33,812 bases of DNA from Chara braunii (Eukaryota; Streptophyta; Charophyceae; Charales; Characeae): assembly GCA_003427395.1 (NCBI GenBank), contig BFEA01000259.1, forward strand, positions 210,165 through 243,976. The letters are read 5' to 3'. Position numbers and translations under genes: made by a program. The notes beneath the pieces were generated by a model. That model ran no database searches and was not told the origin of the DNA. It saw nothing but the letters and a program-made list of their open reading frames with translations. This document shows, one piece after another, positions 18,641-28,536 of this stretch. How positions within the stretch are numbered: the stretch's first letter is position 1; each line of letters begins with the position of its first letter.

Positions 18641-18884
18641 CTCCACAACCCTATTACACTAGTTAAGAAGTGAATGTACTTACGATTCCCCTACAAAAAT
18701 ACTATCTTTATTTCCGGTTTTCCTTTCCCCCTGTCAAATTACTACTCCTCAGTGTTTTAATACTCCACAACCCTAATACACTAACTAAGAAGTGAATGTA
18801 GTTACGATTCCCCTACAAAAATACTATCTCTATTTCCGTTTTTCCTTCCCCCCTGTCAAATTACTACTCCCCAGTGTTCTAATT
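18641..18884. repeat. 122-bp tandem duplication
   Basis: Two copies (18641-18762 and 18763-18884) with few differences. Each runs from CTCCACAACCCTA through AAGAAGTGAATGTA, TACGATTCCCCTACAAAAAT and CCCCCTGTCAAATTACTACT. A short third diverged piece (AATTAAGAACCGAATGTAAT) occurs near 18947-18985. There is no coding potential. Confidence 0.9.
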
Positions 18885-19000
18885 AGTATTTCCTAATTAC
18901 TTAACAACCGCCGGCAGTTTCGTAGATTATAAGGTTCTAATTCGTCAATTAAGAACCGAATGTAATTCAACATACAAAAATTCACCCAATCGTATTACTT

Positions 19001-19250
19001 TTTTTTTTTAATACAAAAAACACTCGATGTCTCTGCTAGGGAAGCTGATAAGAGCACACTCCCCTAACAGCACACCCTATGACTCCAGTCTATTGGTGGG
19101 GAGTAACACCTGTTGGAAACCGGGTCCAGCGTCTCTGATAATTACCTCAATCATAGTGTCTGTTGGAAACCGGGATCAGCGTTCCTAATGAAAAAATGAT
19201 ATTTGATACTGCTACCTCTTCATCCCTCTTTGAGGCGCCTGGTCTTGCTT
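19001..19250 (-). mobile_element. Second LINE 3'-end fragment, minus strand
   Basis: Read on the minus strand it contains GGTTTCCAACAGGTG, CTCCCCACCAATAG and GTGCTCTTATCAGCTTCCC, then an A tract (T run near 19000-19010). This is the same block order as the fragment at 17872-18330 and the LINE-1 3' UTR. The GCTGGACCC-like motif appears twice (near 19126 and 19170). It could be the true 3' end of LINE-3 or of another copy. Confidence 0.65.
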
Positions 19251-19568
19251 TGGATTCTGGTAGCTATTTTCCAACTGATAAAGAACGAAAAATATGATCA
19301 CCTTTCCTAATCTATACGAAACCAAGTCACAGGAACCAAACAATTGGAAGGTAAAGGAAAGGGGTCTAGGAAATCTGATAGCCGGCGAAGGGGATTAGCA
19401 GGATTCATAACAGTCCATTCATGGAAGATCAGACGATAGTCCCTCTCAAAAACCTTTCTTTGGTTTTTTTTTTTTTTCTCTCATCTCCCCATTCCAATTT
19501 ACTTTACCTATCTTACCCCCCTGAGGTCCCCCCAGCCAAGTGCCGCTGAATTGTTGAATGTGTTCTAA

Positions 19569-21464
19569 GATTTATTTTTTGGAAGATAAAAATTGAATCT
19601 TTTTTTTAATTTTTCCCCATTGGTCTGTGATAACTGTCTGTACTTGTAGCTCAATAAATTTTGTAAATTCTTGTCCTTCCATCTTTGCTCCCTCTATTTC
19701 TAACGTACATTGTTTTCTCCAAAGGGCCCATATAATGACCCTTCATCCTGTGATAAACAAGTTGTGACAGAAGCCGCCGAGTTGTTCCTGAGACCATGTC
19801 TCACATACCAATCCCAAGGCCAGTTCATTGAGGGGATTAAGAATCTCCAGATCCTGTCCCACCATCTCCATAGCCAGACCGCTTCTGGCATTGAAGGAAT
19901 GTATGCTCGATGGTTTCAGGAATATTCCTTGATGGAAAAATTGTTGAGCATGATTTACACCAAGGAAGTGCAATACCTCTCTCTTGTAGCGTAAACCTAT
20001 CTACGATCCCGTCATTGGTGGCGAGACATCGGTGGTCAATTTGCCATTGCAACGAGCTACCTTTGTGGGTTTGCATTTTATGGTTTTAAACCATATGATC
20101 TTTTTAAGTGTTTCCTTGCTTACATTTAATTGTTTCATTCATCTAACTTTCACCTTCTTCCTTAATTTCATTATTGGTCTCAACAGTTTGTAAGTTGATT
20201 TAACTGTCAGTGTGTGAAGAGAGCGGGTACGCTATCTGTGTTTCCCCAGTGGAACTGTCCATACCCATGAGAGAGGGTCAAGCGCTAATTTGTTTATTAA
20301 ACATGCAGATTTAAAGGTCGGCCAACGGTCCTTACATTTCAACACTCTGATTCTAAAAACTTACTCAGATTGGACCCATATGGTTTCATTTATTTGACTT
20401 TTCTTCAACCAGTTCTTATGATTAATAATAAATAGGGAAAGAAGAGAGGATCCGACATCATTTATCATCAGATTAATCACCACATTACCTATATGTAGTG
20501 GGTCCCCCTGGATTCTTACTCAATCACTCTCCTTGAACTGAGGGTCTTTCTTAAGGATCATGAGTCAATCAATGGGAATACATTCTACAATCTTTTCTAA
20601 TGCTCTTGCAGTTCCTCTACAATAACGTAGAGAAGGCGAGAGGTTTCTTATAAAGTACCAGTCCCTGGTTACTGGATTCCAAATGTCACCTATCCTCAGG
20701 ATGTCATTTTTCATCCATTCTTTCCAGGGGGACTCCAAACAGTGCAAAGTCCTACCTTGAGCATATGTGATCCATCTATTATTAAAGAATGGTTGTTGAA
20801 AAATCTTTTCCCACCGATTGGGTGAAACCTTATCCGATAGAGGTAGTTTTCGCCAAGTCTTGAGGAGTTGTGACCAAAATGGATCATTCTTAATATCCCT
20901 TCGTGTAGCTTGGCGATGTGTTTCTGGTGTGTGGTCTGAGGGTTGTGTTCTACCTCTAGGGATAGACCAGCTACGGTTCTCCAGCCAAAACAAAGGATTT
21001 GTCCCTTCTGGGACCTCTGAGGCTAGTCGTGAAAGTTGTTACTCTGCAAGAGTAAGCCAAGGGGTTTGTGGGTTGAAAAGAACTTCAAGTCGTTTGATCC
21101 ACCAAATAACAAATGTCATGGCCTGGCTGGCAAGGTCCAGAATTCATAGCCCTCCTTTTGTCCTAGGTTGAATTATCGCCTATCAGACTACCCTATTAAT
21201 GACATTCTTATGATCGTGGTTACCTCTCCACAAGAAGGCTGTTATTTGCCATATCGTCGACCTATACCATAGTGAAGCTAGGATCACATTGTTTAAGACC
21301 AGCGATCGTCCAACAAGAGAGGTATGTTTTTCTTTCCACAACTCCGTTTTAGTTAAAGTTGATTTGGAGATCCAATCATTATTCAATGCTGACTTGTCTT
21401 CAACAGACAGGGAAATGCCCAACACTCTGATTGGAGCTGATGAGGGCAGTCAATTATTGCTAGG
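19569..21464 (-). pseudogene. LINE-3 C-terminal region with zf-RVT
   Basis: Minus strand, in pieces. 21425-21183 reads MLGISLSVEDKSALNNDWIS, then SLVGRSLVLNNVILASLWYR followed directly by ITAFLWRG; about 16 residues present in LINE-1 are missing here. 20993-20565 reads WSIPRG, FNNRWIT and ILRIGDIWNPVTRDW, aligned with LINE-1. 20076-19837 holds the zinc motif IDHRCLATNDGIVDR, WCKSC, ETIEHTFLQC with all ligands present. A frame change follows, then WRWWDRIW, and in a third frame a segment like LWRKQCTLEIEGAKMEGQEF runs to about 19569. Confidence 0.8.
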
Positions 21465-22890
21465 TTATTCTAAAGGTCTTACATATTGATGGTGTATCCA
21501 CCATCCTTGTGTTTTGGTTCCCCAATTTATCATCATATCTAACAGGGAACAAAACTTGTTCATCAACCTCCTGATTTCTATCAAGTTGTCTCGAGAAGCT
21601 TCCACCATCAGAGAAAGGTCATCTGCGAACAAGGAGCATATCGGAAGGACTTTTTCTGGGATGTAGCTAATGTCAATACGTTTGATATCCTTATTACAAT
21701 GAAAATTGGTTGTCAGAGCTTCCATTATGATGACAAACAAAAATGGGGCGCTGGGGTCGCTCTGTCTCACCGAACGTTCTAGTTCAATAAGAAGGGTCAA
21801 ATTTTTATTCACCATCATGCAAGTTGTAGCATTGGCGTGTAAAATTTTTATCCATCTTCTGAAACTGGGGCTAAAACTAAAATTTTCTAGACATTTGTCT
21901 AAGAAGAACCAGTCTACGTGGTCATAAGTCTTCTCAAAATCAATGAAGATGAATGCTACATTATGCTTTGATTGCCTAAAAAGTTTAACTAATTCATTTA
22001 CCAGTAGGATATTGTCTTGGATATTCCTACCTTCAATGAAGCCTGTCTATGTGGGATGTATAATGTCCGTCATAACTTTTAAGAGACGATTTGTAAGTGT
22101 TTTTGCCGCCTGTTTGTAAACTACTGTGAGTAGCGTGATCAACCTACAGTTACGAATGTTTGTTTTATCCTTTTTTTTAATAATAAGGTCAACACTCCTT
22201 GACCTACAGATGCTCTCATTTGGCCTGATACCCATACTGCATGATAATAATCCATAAGATTATGGGCTACGTAATCCCACATGACTTCCCCAAATTCTTT
22301 TGGAAAACCATCAATTCCTGAAGTTTTTCCCTCCTCCATCATTATGAGGGTTGCTCTGATTTCTTCTTTCGTGAGCGGTCTGTCAATCATTGTTTTTTGT
22401 TCATTGCTCTTTGGTCTTGAAGTTTATGCTTGCATTCTCATGTGAAGAGAGTTTTATAATAGTCTCTTGCTATTTTTGTGCATGCTGCTGTAAATATCTC
22501 GAGAGAGTATTGGTCTCCTTAGGGATCAGGGATAGCTTCAATAATCGAACGCCCGACTCTGACATTTGCCATAGCAAAAAATTTGACATTCATAACCCCT
22601 TCTGTATTATAGTCTTTCATCTTACCTCAGATTCTGACCCCCTGCTAGCGATGCTCCATACATTCGAGGATTTTAGATTCGATCTCTAAGTCATTGATTT
22701 TTTGACCGATTTCGTTTGGTTTGGTTTCTTGTTTCAATTTTATTTCTTGTTGTTTCGGTTGATGAAACTGTTTTTGTAAATTAATTTCCTGTTGATGTCG
22801 TTGTTGGGCGAGAAGTTTGGAATATTTCTTGCATTTACGGCCCAAAAACAATAGGTCGTTGTTGAACCACTGACCATCATCCTGAATATG
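21465..22890 (-). pseudogene. LINE-3 linker and reverse transcriptase
   Basis: Minus strand. The linker has a Gln-rich helix (LLAQQRHQQEINLQKQFHQ, near 22810), matching the LINE-1 AAKRHQQEI segment. RT: MIDRPLTKEEIRATLIMMEE from 22390, GIDGFPKEFGE, VGQGVLTLLLKK, a frame change, then RNCRLITLLTVVYK. A TAG at 22049-22047 falls where LINE-1 reads Q in SQTG. Further on: TGFIEGRNIQDNILLVNE, FIDFEKTYDHVDW (21947-21909), SVRQSDPSAPFLFVIIMEAL and FADD (21629-21618). The frame ends at TAA 21465. Confidence 0.85.
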
Positions 22891-22899
22891 ATCCTTTTG

Positions 22900-23775
22900 T
22901 TTTCTTCAGAAATACCATATGTATTGTAGATATACTTTAAACTGATTGATAATGAAGAACGAAGTGTTAAGTTTATAGAAGTATCTGCCTTAATCCGTCT
23001 TTTTCCTTAACGAGAGTAAGGTTACATTCATAGCGTGATCAAGACCGAGGAAGGTGCTCTGTGGGAAAATTTCTACTAATTGCAGCTCTCATTCCAACTT
23101 TTCTGACATGAGAATTAAATTTATTTGAGACTGCGAGGATTTGTTTTTTTACTCTTTTTGAAGCAAGTATGAACTTTTTTTGCAGGATGAATCCGTCTAT
23201 ATGCATAAAAAAAAAACAATGATTGACAGAGACCTTCAATGATTTGTTCATATGTTTCTATGTATACTGGGCAAAGCGAGAGGATGTGTCAGCGATCCAG
23301 TTGCCTATTTGGGGCTGCATTGAAATCCCTGGCCATAAGGATTGGTATATCTACTGCAACTTGAAGGTGGTTTTTAATTCTTTCAAAAAATTGTCTTCTT
23401 TCCCGTGTCTTATTCGTAGCATACACATGCAAGATTGTAACCACCTCTATTTCCAACGTAGCCAATAGATAGACCCATCTGCCTTCCTCTTTATTTGCCC
23501 CCCAATTTAGCGGTTCAATCCTAGAACCGGGGGTTAACCAGATTGCTACTCCTGCAGTACCTGGTCAAGGAGCGTGGGCTCTGAAAGCTTGGTGGGGCCA
23601 AATTTGTGTATGTGTGTGGTTGTGATCCGCGTTCTCCATAAAGTGTGTTTCTTGTATACAGACTACATCAGGCCATTCTCTTCCTTCTAATCCTCTCAAT
23701 TGCTCGTGTGTGGCTTGAAGTTTTGGTTGTTTAGCCGAAGCCAACCCGTTCACATTAATTTATCGAAGGTCTAGA
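22900..23775 (-). pseudogene. LINE-3 endonuclease domain
   Basis: Minus strand. It begins INVNGLASAKQPKLQ near 23765, the standard N-V-N-G-L opening of LINE endonucleases, and continues GREWPDVVCIQETHF (metal-binding Glu). A TGA stop follows at 23567-23565, then in the same frame PGTAGVAIWLTPGSR, EEGRWVYLLATLEIEVVTI and DIPILMARDFNAAPNRQLDR, where the usual G-D-F-N is R-D-F-N. Beyond about 23290 the frame degenerates and the final D-H motif is not recognisable. An in-frame TAA lies just before INVNGL. Confidence 0.8.
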
Positions 23776-23892
23776 TCGGTTGCTCTTTTAAGAAGTTTGC
23801 ATTCCTTGTCTTTGTTATATAGAACATCGAGGACATTTAATCCTACCATGGGTACCCAATTCTGCAGTCCGTATCCCCTATCCCTAAGTGGA

Positions 23893-24105
23893 TTACAGGG
23901 TCAGCCACTGACCAGAGTCCAACTTACCCCCTAGTTCTAGTATCTCCTGTCTATTTTTGAGGAGGTGGGAGAGTAGGATCGTGACATCTACCTCAGACCA
24001 GAAATCACTCGCCTTTACTTTCTCGGCTAGAATATTATGGGAGAACCAACGCAGATTAACTACACACTTGCGTTCATATCTGAGAAAGACATCTGCGGCC
24101 GACAT
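23893..24105 (-). CDS. Open frame upstream of LINE-3 endonuclease, unknown
   Basis: 70 codons from an ATG at 24105, containing RKCVVNLRWFSHNILAEKVK and LLSHLLKNRQEILELGGKL. It has mixed charged and hydrophobic composition and no recognised domain. Its position directly upstream of the endonuclease in the same orientation suggests the end of a LINE ORF1 or the start of ORF2, but this is only positional. Confidence 0.3.
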   Translation of the reverse strand: MSAADVFLRYERKCVVNLRWFSHNILAEKVKASDFWSEVDVTILLSHLLKNRQEILELGGKLDSGQWLTL

Positions 24106-24110
24106 CCTAT

Positions 24111-25839
24111 GAGTATCAGTGGATAGGATGAGTACTGCAGATCCCCCTAGTGGAAGTTGTGCTTAACTACATAACAAAAATGACAACAACACCGTGTGAA
24201 GCTGACCGTTTACAATCCAAGTCCTTCCCGCCGATGAAGGAATGCCGGCGACATGACCAAATCAGGGTCACCGACCTGTGAGCTCATGTGCAATTCCACT
24301 CAACTCAAAATCGCAGGCCAGAACATCTCATCCAGCAGTACCAACGCACCAATCACCTCACATATCTTTTTTAACTGGCGTTCTGCCATGTCATGGAACA
24401 TATCTTTCTTTCACTACCTACCCACCACTACTCCTAAGGCTATACAGGGGACCCCTGCTAGCATAGCTTTCTACCTCTTTTCTGTGAAGGGAGGAGGTTA
24501 GCTCTCTCGGTGTGGAGAGGTAACGGCATGTTTGCCCTTTTTCCCTAGCCTTTAGGGTGCAGGGTCTGGGCCGCCAGTGGGGGCCCGGCTAACACAGGAA
24601 CTGAGCATTTGCCAGTAACTGTGACTCCCTTTTCATCAGGGGAGACCATTTGCAGCAGGTTCTTTCTTTTTGGTTTTCTTTTTCATTTTGCAGCAGGTTC
24701 TTGCCTCTGTATGGGTTGCAATATTGTTCCTTGTTTTTTTATTTTTATTTTTCCTGACTCTTTCTCAAGTACTCTGCCTTCCTTTTTCTCTTTTTCATTG
24801 CTAGTACAAGGCCCCAGCCGTGCAGAAAGTTTTTGGTGCCACAAGCAAAACTCGAAGGTGTTGCACCGCCAGGCCCGCTGTTGGAAAAAAAAATTGGGGG
24901 CCTCCGAAGTGGTGCGGGTTTCATGCTAACACCCGCGGGCTGATATGTGGTATACTGGTGCTTTAAACAAAACAGGGGGAAAAAAAAAGGATCTATCTAC
25001 AGAAATTTGTGATCAGTTCGCGCTAATCCACTGACGTCTGTTCATACCAGTTTGTCACAGTGTGCATGCTGCGCAACATCCTCATTGATGCTGGCATTTA
25101 TTTCAAAGCGTCTTTTGCTGAAAGAAGACCACCCGTCTCCCAAGCTCACGCGAGTCACACGACGCGGCAGAGAATGAACCATTAGTGTGAATGAGCTATG
25201 TTTAGGGTAAAATTGTGCAGAAGGTTTCCAACTGGATCAGAATGGCGGTGGGATGCATTGCACCGTCTTTAAGGGCATCCTTCGCCAAACAAATACCCAT
25301 CTTCCTTCTCCACTTTTAAAATTTAGGGAGGCTTGGGAAGCGCTCAACCACACATGAGATGAGGTTCCTTGTTGGGCTGCCAGTGTACCGGACATGGGAA
25401 AACAAGGGAAATTGCAATAGAGCCCCGTTTACTGAAAGGAATTTGAAGTAGATAGGTGGAGCACAAAGCTTAGTGTTCCTTTCCAGTATTTTTCGATGCG
25501 GCCAAGTGCAGGTGCAAGATGCTCAGATCCGATGGCAGAAACCTTAGTGCGGCGCGCGCACTCGAAATAAAGTCTAAACCCCTGCTCGTGAGACTTAGCC
25601 CCTGGTCATCATGGTGTCTAAAGGTCATGATGTATAGGCACTAGCCGTTGGACAAGCTGGCCTACTCGCTGGTATCCTTCAGCTTTTTTATCTATCAGAA
25701 TGAATGCTCTACAGTACCTCAGGCTTCTCCTTTGGGGGTCCCAACTATGTAAGGCAATACATTCATTTTGCAATCTCTGACTGTACGATCGGCATCCAGC
25801 AACAATGCTTTATTTTTTTATTTTTTTTTATTTTTTTTT
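24111..25839. other. No gene recognised
   Basis: About 1.7 kb without supported coding or RNA features. T-rich tracts occur at 24660-24790. Short open frames (24253-24501, 24609-24929) show no motif. A short CA run (25840-25852) closes the segment. Unrecognised exons cannot be excluded. Confidence 0.5.
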
Positions 25840-26149
25840 CACACACACACACTGCCCCTTCTATTCTGGGGGGCTCCAGTCCGGTTGCTTATCACCGGCA
25901 AGCAAAAAGAGTCACAGTGAATTAGAAAGGGTGGTAGAAAAGCAAAGAAGGAAAGGCTTAACCTGCCTGGCCCGAGACACCAACAGCAGGGGGCTGCGAC
26001 AGGGATGGCCTGCTTTATTAAAAGGAAAGAAAGGAAAATAATTTAATAATCATCTTTCCACCCCCTGTCCTCCCCTAAGGCCTTGACTTTTTTCCAACTT
26101 TGGCTTGCCCACTTTGCTTTTTGTTTTTCCTTTTCTGTCCATAAAGTTC

Positions 26150-26212
26150 CAACAACTTTTTCTTTTTCTTTTTCTTTTTCTTTTTTTTTTTTTTTTCTTT
26201 TTTTTTTTTCAT
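26150..26212. repeat. TTTTTC-type pyrimidine microsatellite
   Basis: Repeated TTTTTC units grade into long T runs. A C-rich tract (CCTCCCTTCCCTCC type) follows separately at about 26620-26730. Open frames here are Phe/Ser or Pro/Ser artefacts. Confidence 0.85.
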
Positions 26213-27006
26213 CATTATATGCCGGGAAACTACGTCATATGGATCCAATCACCAGATTGAAATTGAATCGCGAAGGCCTATCTTGGTCAACCTGCCAACA
26301 CCAAAAATAAATAAATCAAGGTTACTACTGACAAAAAAAGTTAAACCTGCCAAAACCCAAGTAATATGGAGGAGGGATCGTGCCCTTCGTTTTGTGTGAG
26401 ATGGATAGGGAAAGAAAAGGAGATGGCTACTACCAGTGCTGGGCCCTCTTCCCCCACGTGGCCATGATTTAGAACAAATCCATACTGGTGCTGCCCCTGC
26501 CAGCCAACCATTTGGCAATGCTATCCCCATCATCTTCAGAGGCTCTCACATCATCTGTCCAACCGCCACCACCCGCGTCGGCTGTACATCTGGCGTCCCC
26601 GCCTGTCGCTTTCCCAGCTCCATCCCCTCCCTTCCTCATCCACCCCCCCTCCTCCCCCCACAGTCACCTCCCTTCCCTCCCTACAGCCACCTCCCTTCCC
26701 TCCCTCCAGCCCTCTCCCCCCCTTCCTCCCAAATTGAAGCCTGTCTGCAATTCCTCTGTCTTAATCTTATATTCAATTTGCCTAATTCATCACCTACCAG
26801 ATCACTCTCATGCACAAGCTATGCAGCTGTAGATCACCTGTCTGGATTTTTTATTATTATTGTTTTTGTTCTGTCTGGAAATTGAACCCATAAAGAAAGA
26901 GAGTTGTGTCAGTGGAAACCAGTTTTTGGCTCGTCATACTTTTTAGGCTCGTTTTTCAATGGAAACCAGGTTTTGCAGTCTACGTTTTTTTTTTTTTTTT
27001 TTTTTT

Positions 27007-27366
27007 GGGAGGTAACTGCCCACTGGAGTTTTAAATGCAGTTTGGTTGCTTCGGTTTCCGCAGAGTTGTGTCAGTGGCCACGTCGTCCAGGGTCTTGTAC
27101 GCCCTGGCCCTTCATGTGCCTCACGAAAAAATCCAGTCATTTGATATATGGTGATCGAACGGCTGAACTTTTTTGAAGGGCAAGTGACGACGGCCAGTGG
27201 TACCAGCTGAACCTGGTCGTGATTTTTGCCAGATTCAGGCCTGCCCTGGCCCCTCGTGCCTGGGCGACGGCCGAGATGTCTCCCCCACACCTGACTGACG
27301 TGGCATTTTTCGGAAACTTATGCGACCTAGACTGCATTTAAAACTCGGGCTGCAACTGCCTGTCCC
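27007..27366. repeat. Inverted-repeat element A, about 360 bp
   Basis: The left terminus 27007-27060 and right terminus 27310-27366 are inverted copies. Reading inward both give GG.A...CAGTTGC/AACTGCC, GAGTTTTAAATGCAGT, then GTTTCCG. The interior has no supported ORF. T runs lie just outside the left end (26985-27006) and beyond the right end (27411-27440). This is consistent with a non-autonomous DNA element. No clear target-site duplication was seen. Confidence 0.7.
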
Positions 27367-27406
27367 GAAAGAAAATTGAAAACGTGGCCATAAGAATACG
27401 ATTGTT

Positions 27407-27444
<38 letters not shown>

Positions 27445-27626
27445 CGATTGAATACATGGAAAAAGGAAGTTCAGAACCCTTGGATGTTCCAGCAGACTTA
27501 CGTCACTGCAGCTGCCACCACGGCCAAATCCTCCTGAACGCATGCTGTTGGAGGGCGAATCCTCCTGGAGGCACAGCACTTGTATGTTGTTTCTTTTTCT
27601 TGTTTTTTGGTTTTATGCAACAAAGG

Positions 27627-27792
27627 GCCTCGCCGCACGGCACACGAAACGAAAACGAAACGAGTGCATCTGCCCACCAAAGGTGGCAAAATACACTCGT
27701 TACTATTTATAGCAAACCGATGAACCTGGCCATTTTCCGGGGGAAGATACATTCGTTTCGTTTTTCGTTTCGTGTGCCATGTGGCGACGCCC
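27627..27792. repeat. Inverted-repeat element B, about 165 bp hairpin
   Basis: The left arm 27627-27675 and right arm 27739-27792 are reverse complements over about 50 bp with few mismatches, centred on GGCACACGAAACGAAAACGA and its complement. The loop is about 63 bp. Open frames reading through both strands (for example 27498-27794 minus) simply mirror each other across the hairpin and are not genes. Confidence 0.8.
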
Positions 27793-27871
27793 AAACACTG
27801 CCCCGTCTATTCTGGTGGGCATCTGTCAACCCTCGTTCCACACCACTACAAATGTAAGGATTAAGGATTCC

Positions 27872-28277
27872 TAGGGCATACTCGCATGGGGACCTATAAT
27901 CCCAAAATCCCCCAAAAAGGGGGAAAATGCGGGTCACACACGGATCTACCAAATTCACAAATGTACTATTCCAGTGCCCATTTGTCAGTGGCCTGGGAAG
28001 CTGCGGGGCAAGGGATTTTGCGGCAAATTCCCTTTTTTCTTTTTTGCATTTTCTTTAAAATTTGACAAAAATTGGTTCACAAAAGTTCTTGCACAATTGG
28101 TGGATGGCGCTGTGTGACCAGCCAAGTACCAAATCCCCATTTCTCCAGACGGCCGCGACCTTGTCCCATCTGAAAAGGTACAGCAGTGTGACGTGAACCA
28201 TGCCCAAAACCTCAAATCGGCCCTTCCCAAATCCGCATATTTTGCGGATTTGGGGTCGCCGTGTGAGTATGCCCTTA
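27872..28277. repeat. Inverted-repeat element C, MITE-like, about 405 bp
   Basis: The left terminus TAGGGCATACTCGCATGGGG (27872-27894 in full) and the right terminus 28254-28277 are inverted copies with about 20 of 23 positions matching. The element is flanked by CTA on the left and TTA on the right, so a 3-bp target preference is possible. There is no ORF inside. A perfect 12-bp stem (28226-28237 / 28243-28254, TATTT loop) abuts the right terminus. The start GGGCAT and 3-bp flank recall Tourist-type PIF/Harbinger MITEs, but that assignment is tentative. Confidence 0.7.
28226..28254. other. Perfect 12-bp stem-loop inside element C
   Basis: CCCAAATCCGCA, loop TATTT, then TGCGGATTTGGG. It lies next to the right terminal repeat of element C. 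Confidence 0.85.
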
Positions 28278-28536
28278 CAAAATCATCATTCCACAACACC
28301 CTAATGACGGAAAAACCAAACTCCAAGAATGTTTCCCCATTTTCGGCTTTTAGGGTCTGCCCCTAAAAAATAAGTGCGCCCCAGGAATGTGCTAGGCCCT
28401 GGTAGGTCTGGACAAGGACGAGGGAAAGTTTACTTGAAGGCGTTGTCGGACCAAATACCCTTACAAGGGTATGTGGCCATGCTTTTGCACCACAGGTGAC
28501 GGCGTCGGCTACCATGACGGAGTTGGTATGAACTTA

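Larger units (their letters stand above)
19463..24110 (-). mobile_element. LINE-3: same family as LINE-1, minus strand, heavily decayed
   Basis: On the minus strand the order is a short upstream open frame (24105-23893), endonuclease (from about 23770), linker, RT, C-terminal region and zf-RVT. Coding similarity ends near 19569, and an A tract (T run at about 19463-19480 on plus) may be its tail. Residue similarity to LINE-1 is plain throughout, for example LFADDLSLMVEA against IFADDLTIMVQA and GTKTQGWWIH against GSKTQGWWIH. Many frame changes and stops occur. It extends further 5' than LINE-1 does. Confidence 0.85.

Noticed and set aside
26436-26885. Pro/Ser-rich plus-strand frames (149 and 114 codons)
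   Set aside because: They are translated from CCTCCCTTCCC-type low-complexity DNA, open in two frames at once, without any domain.
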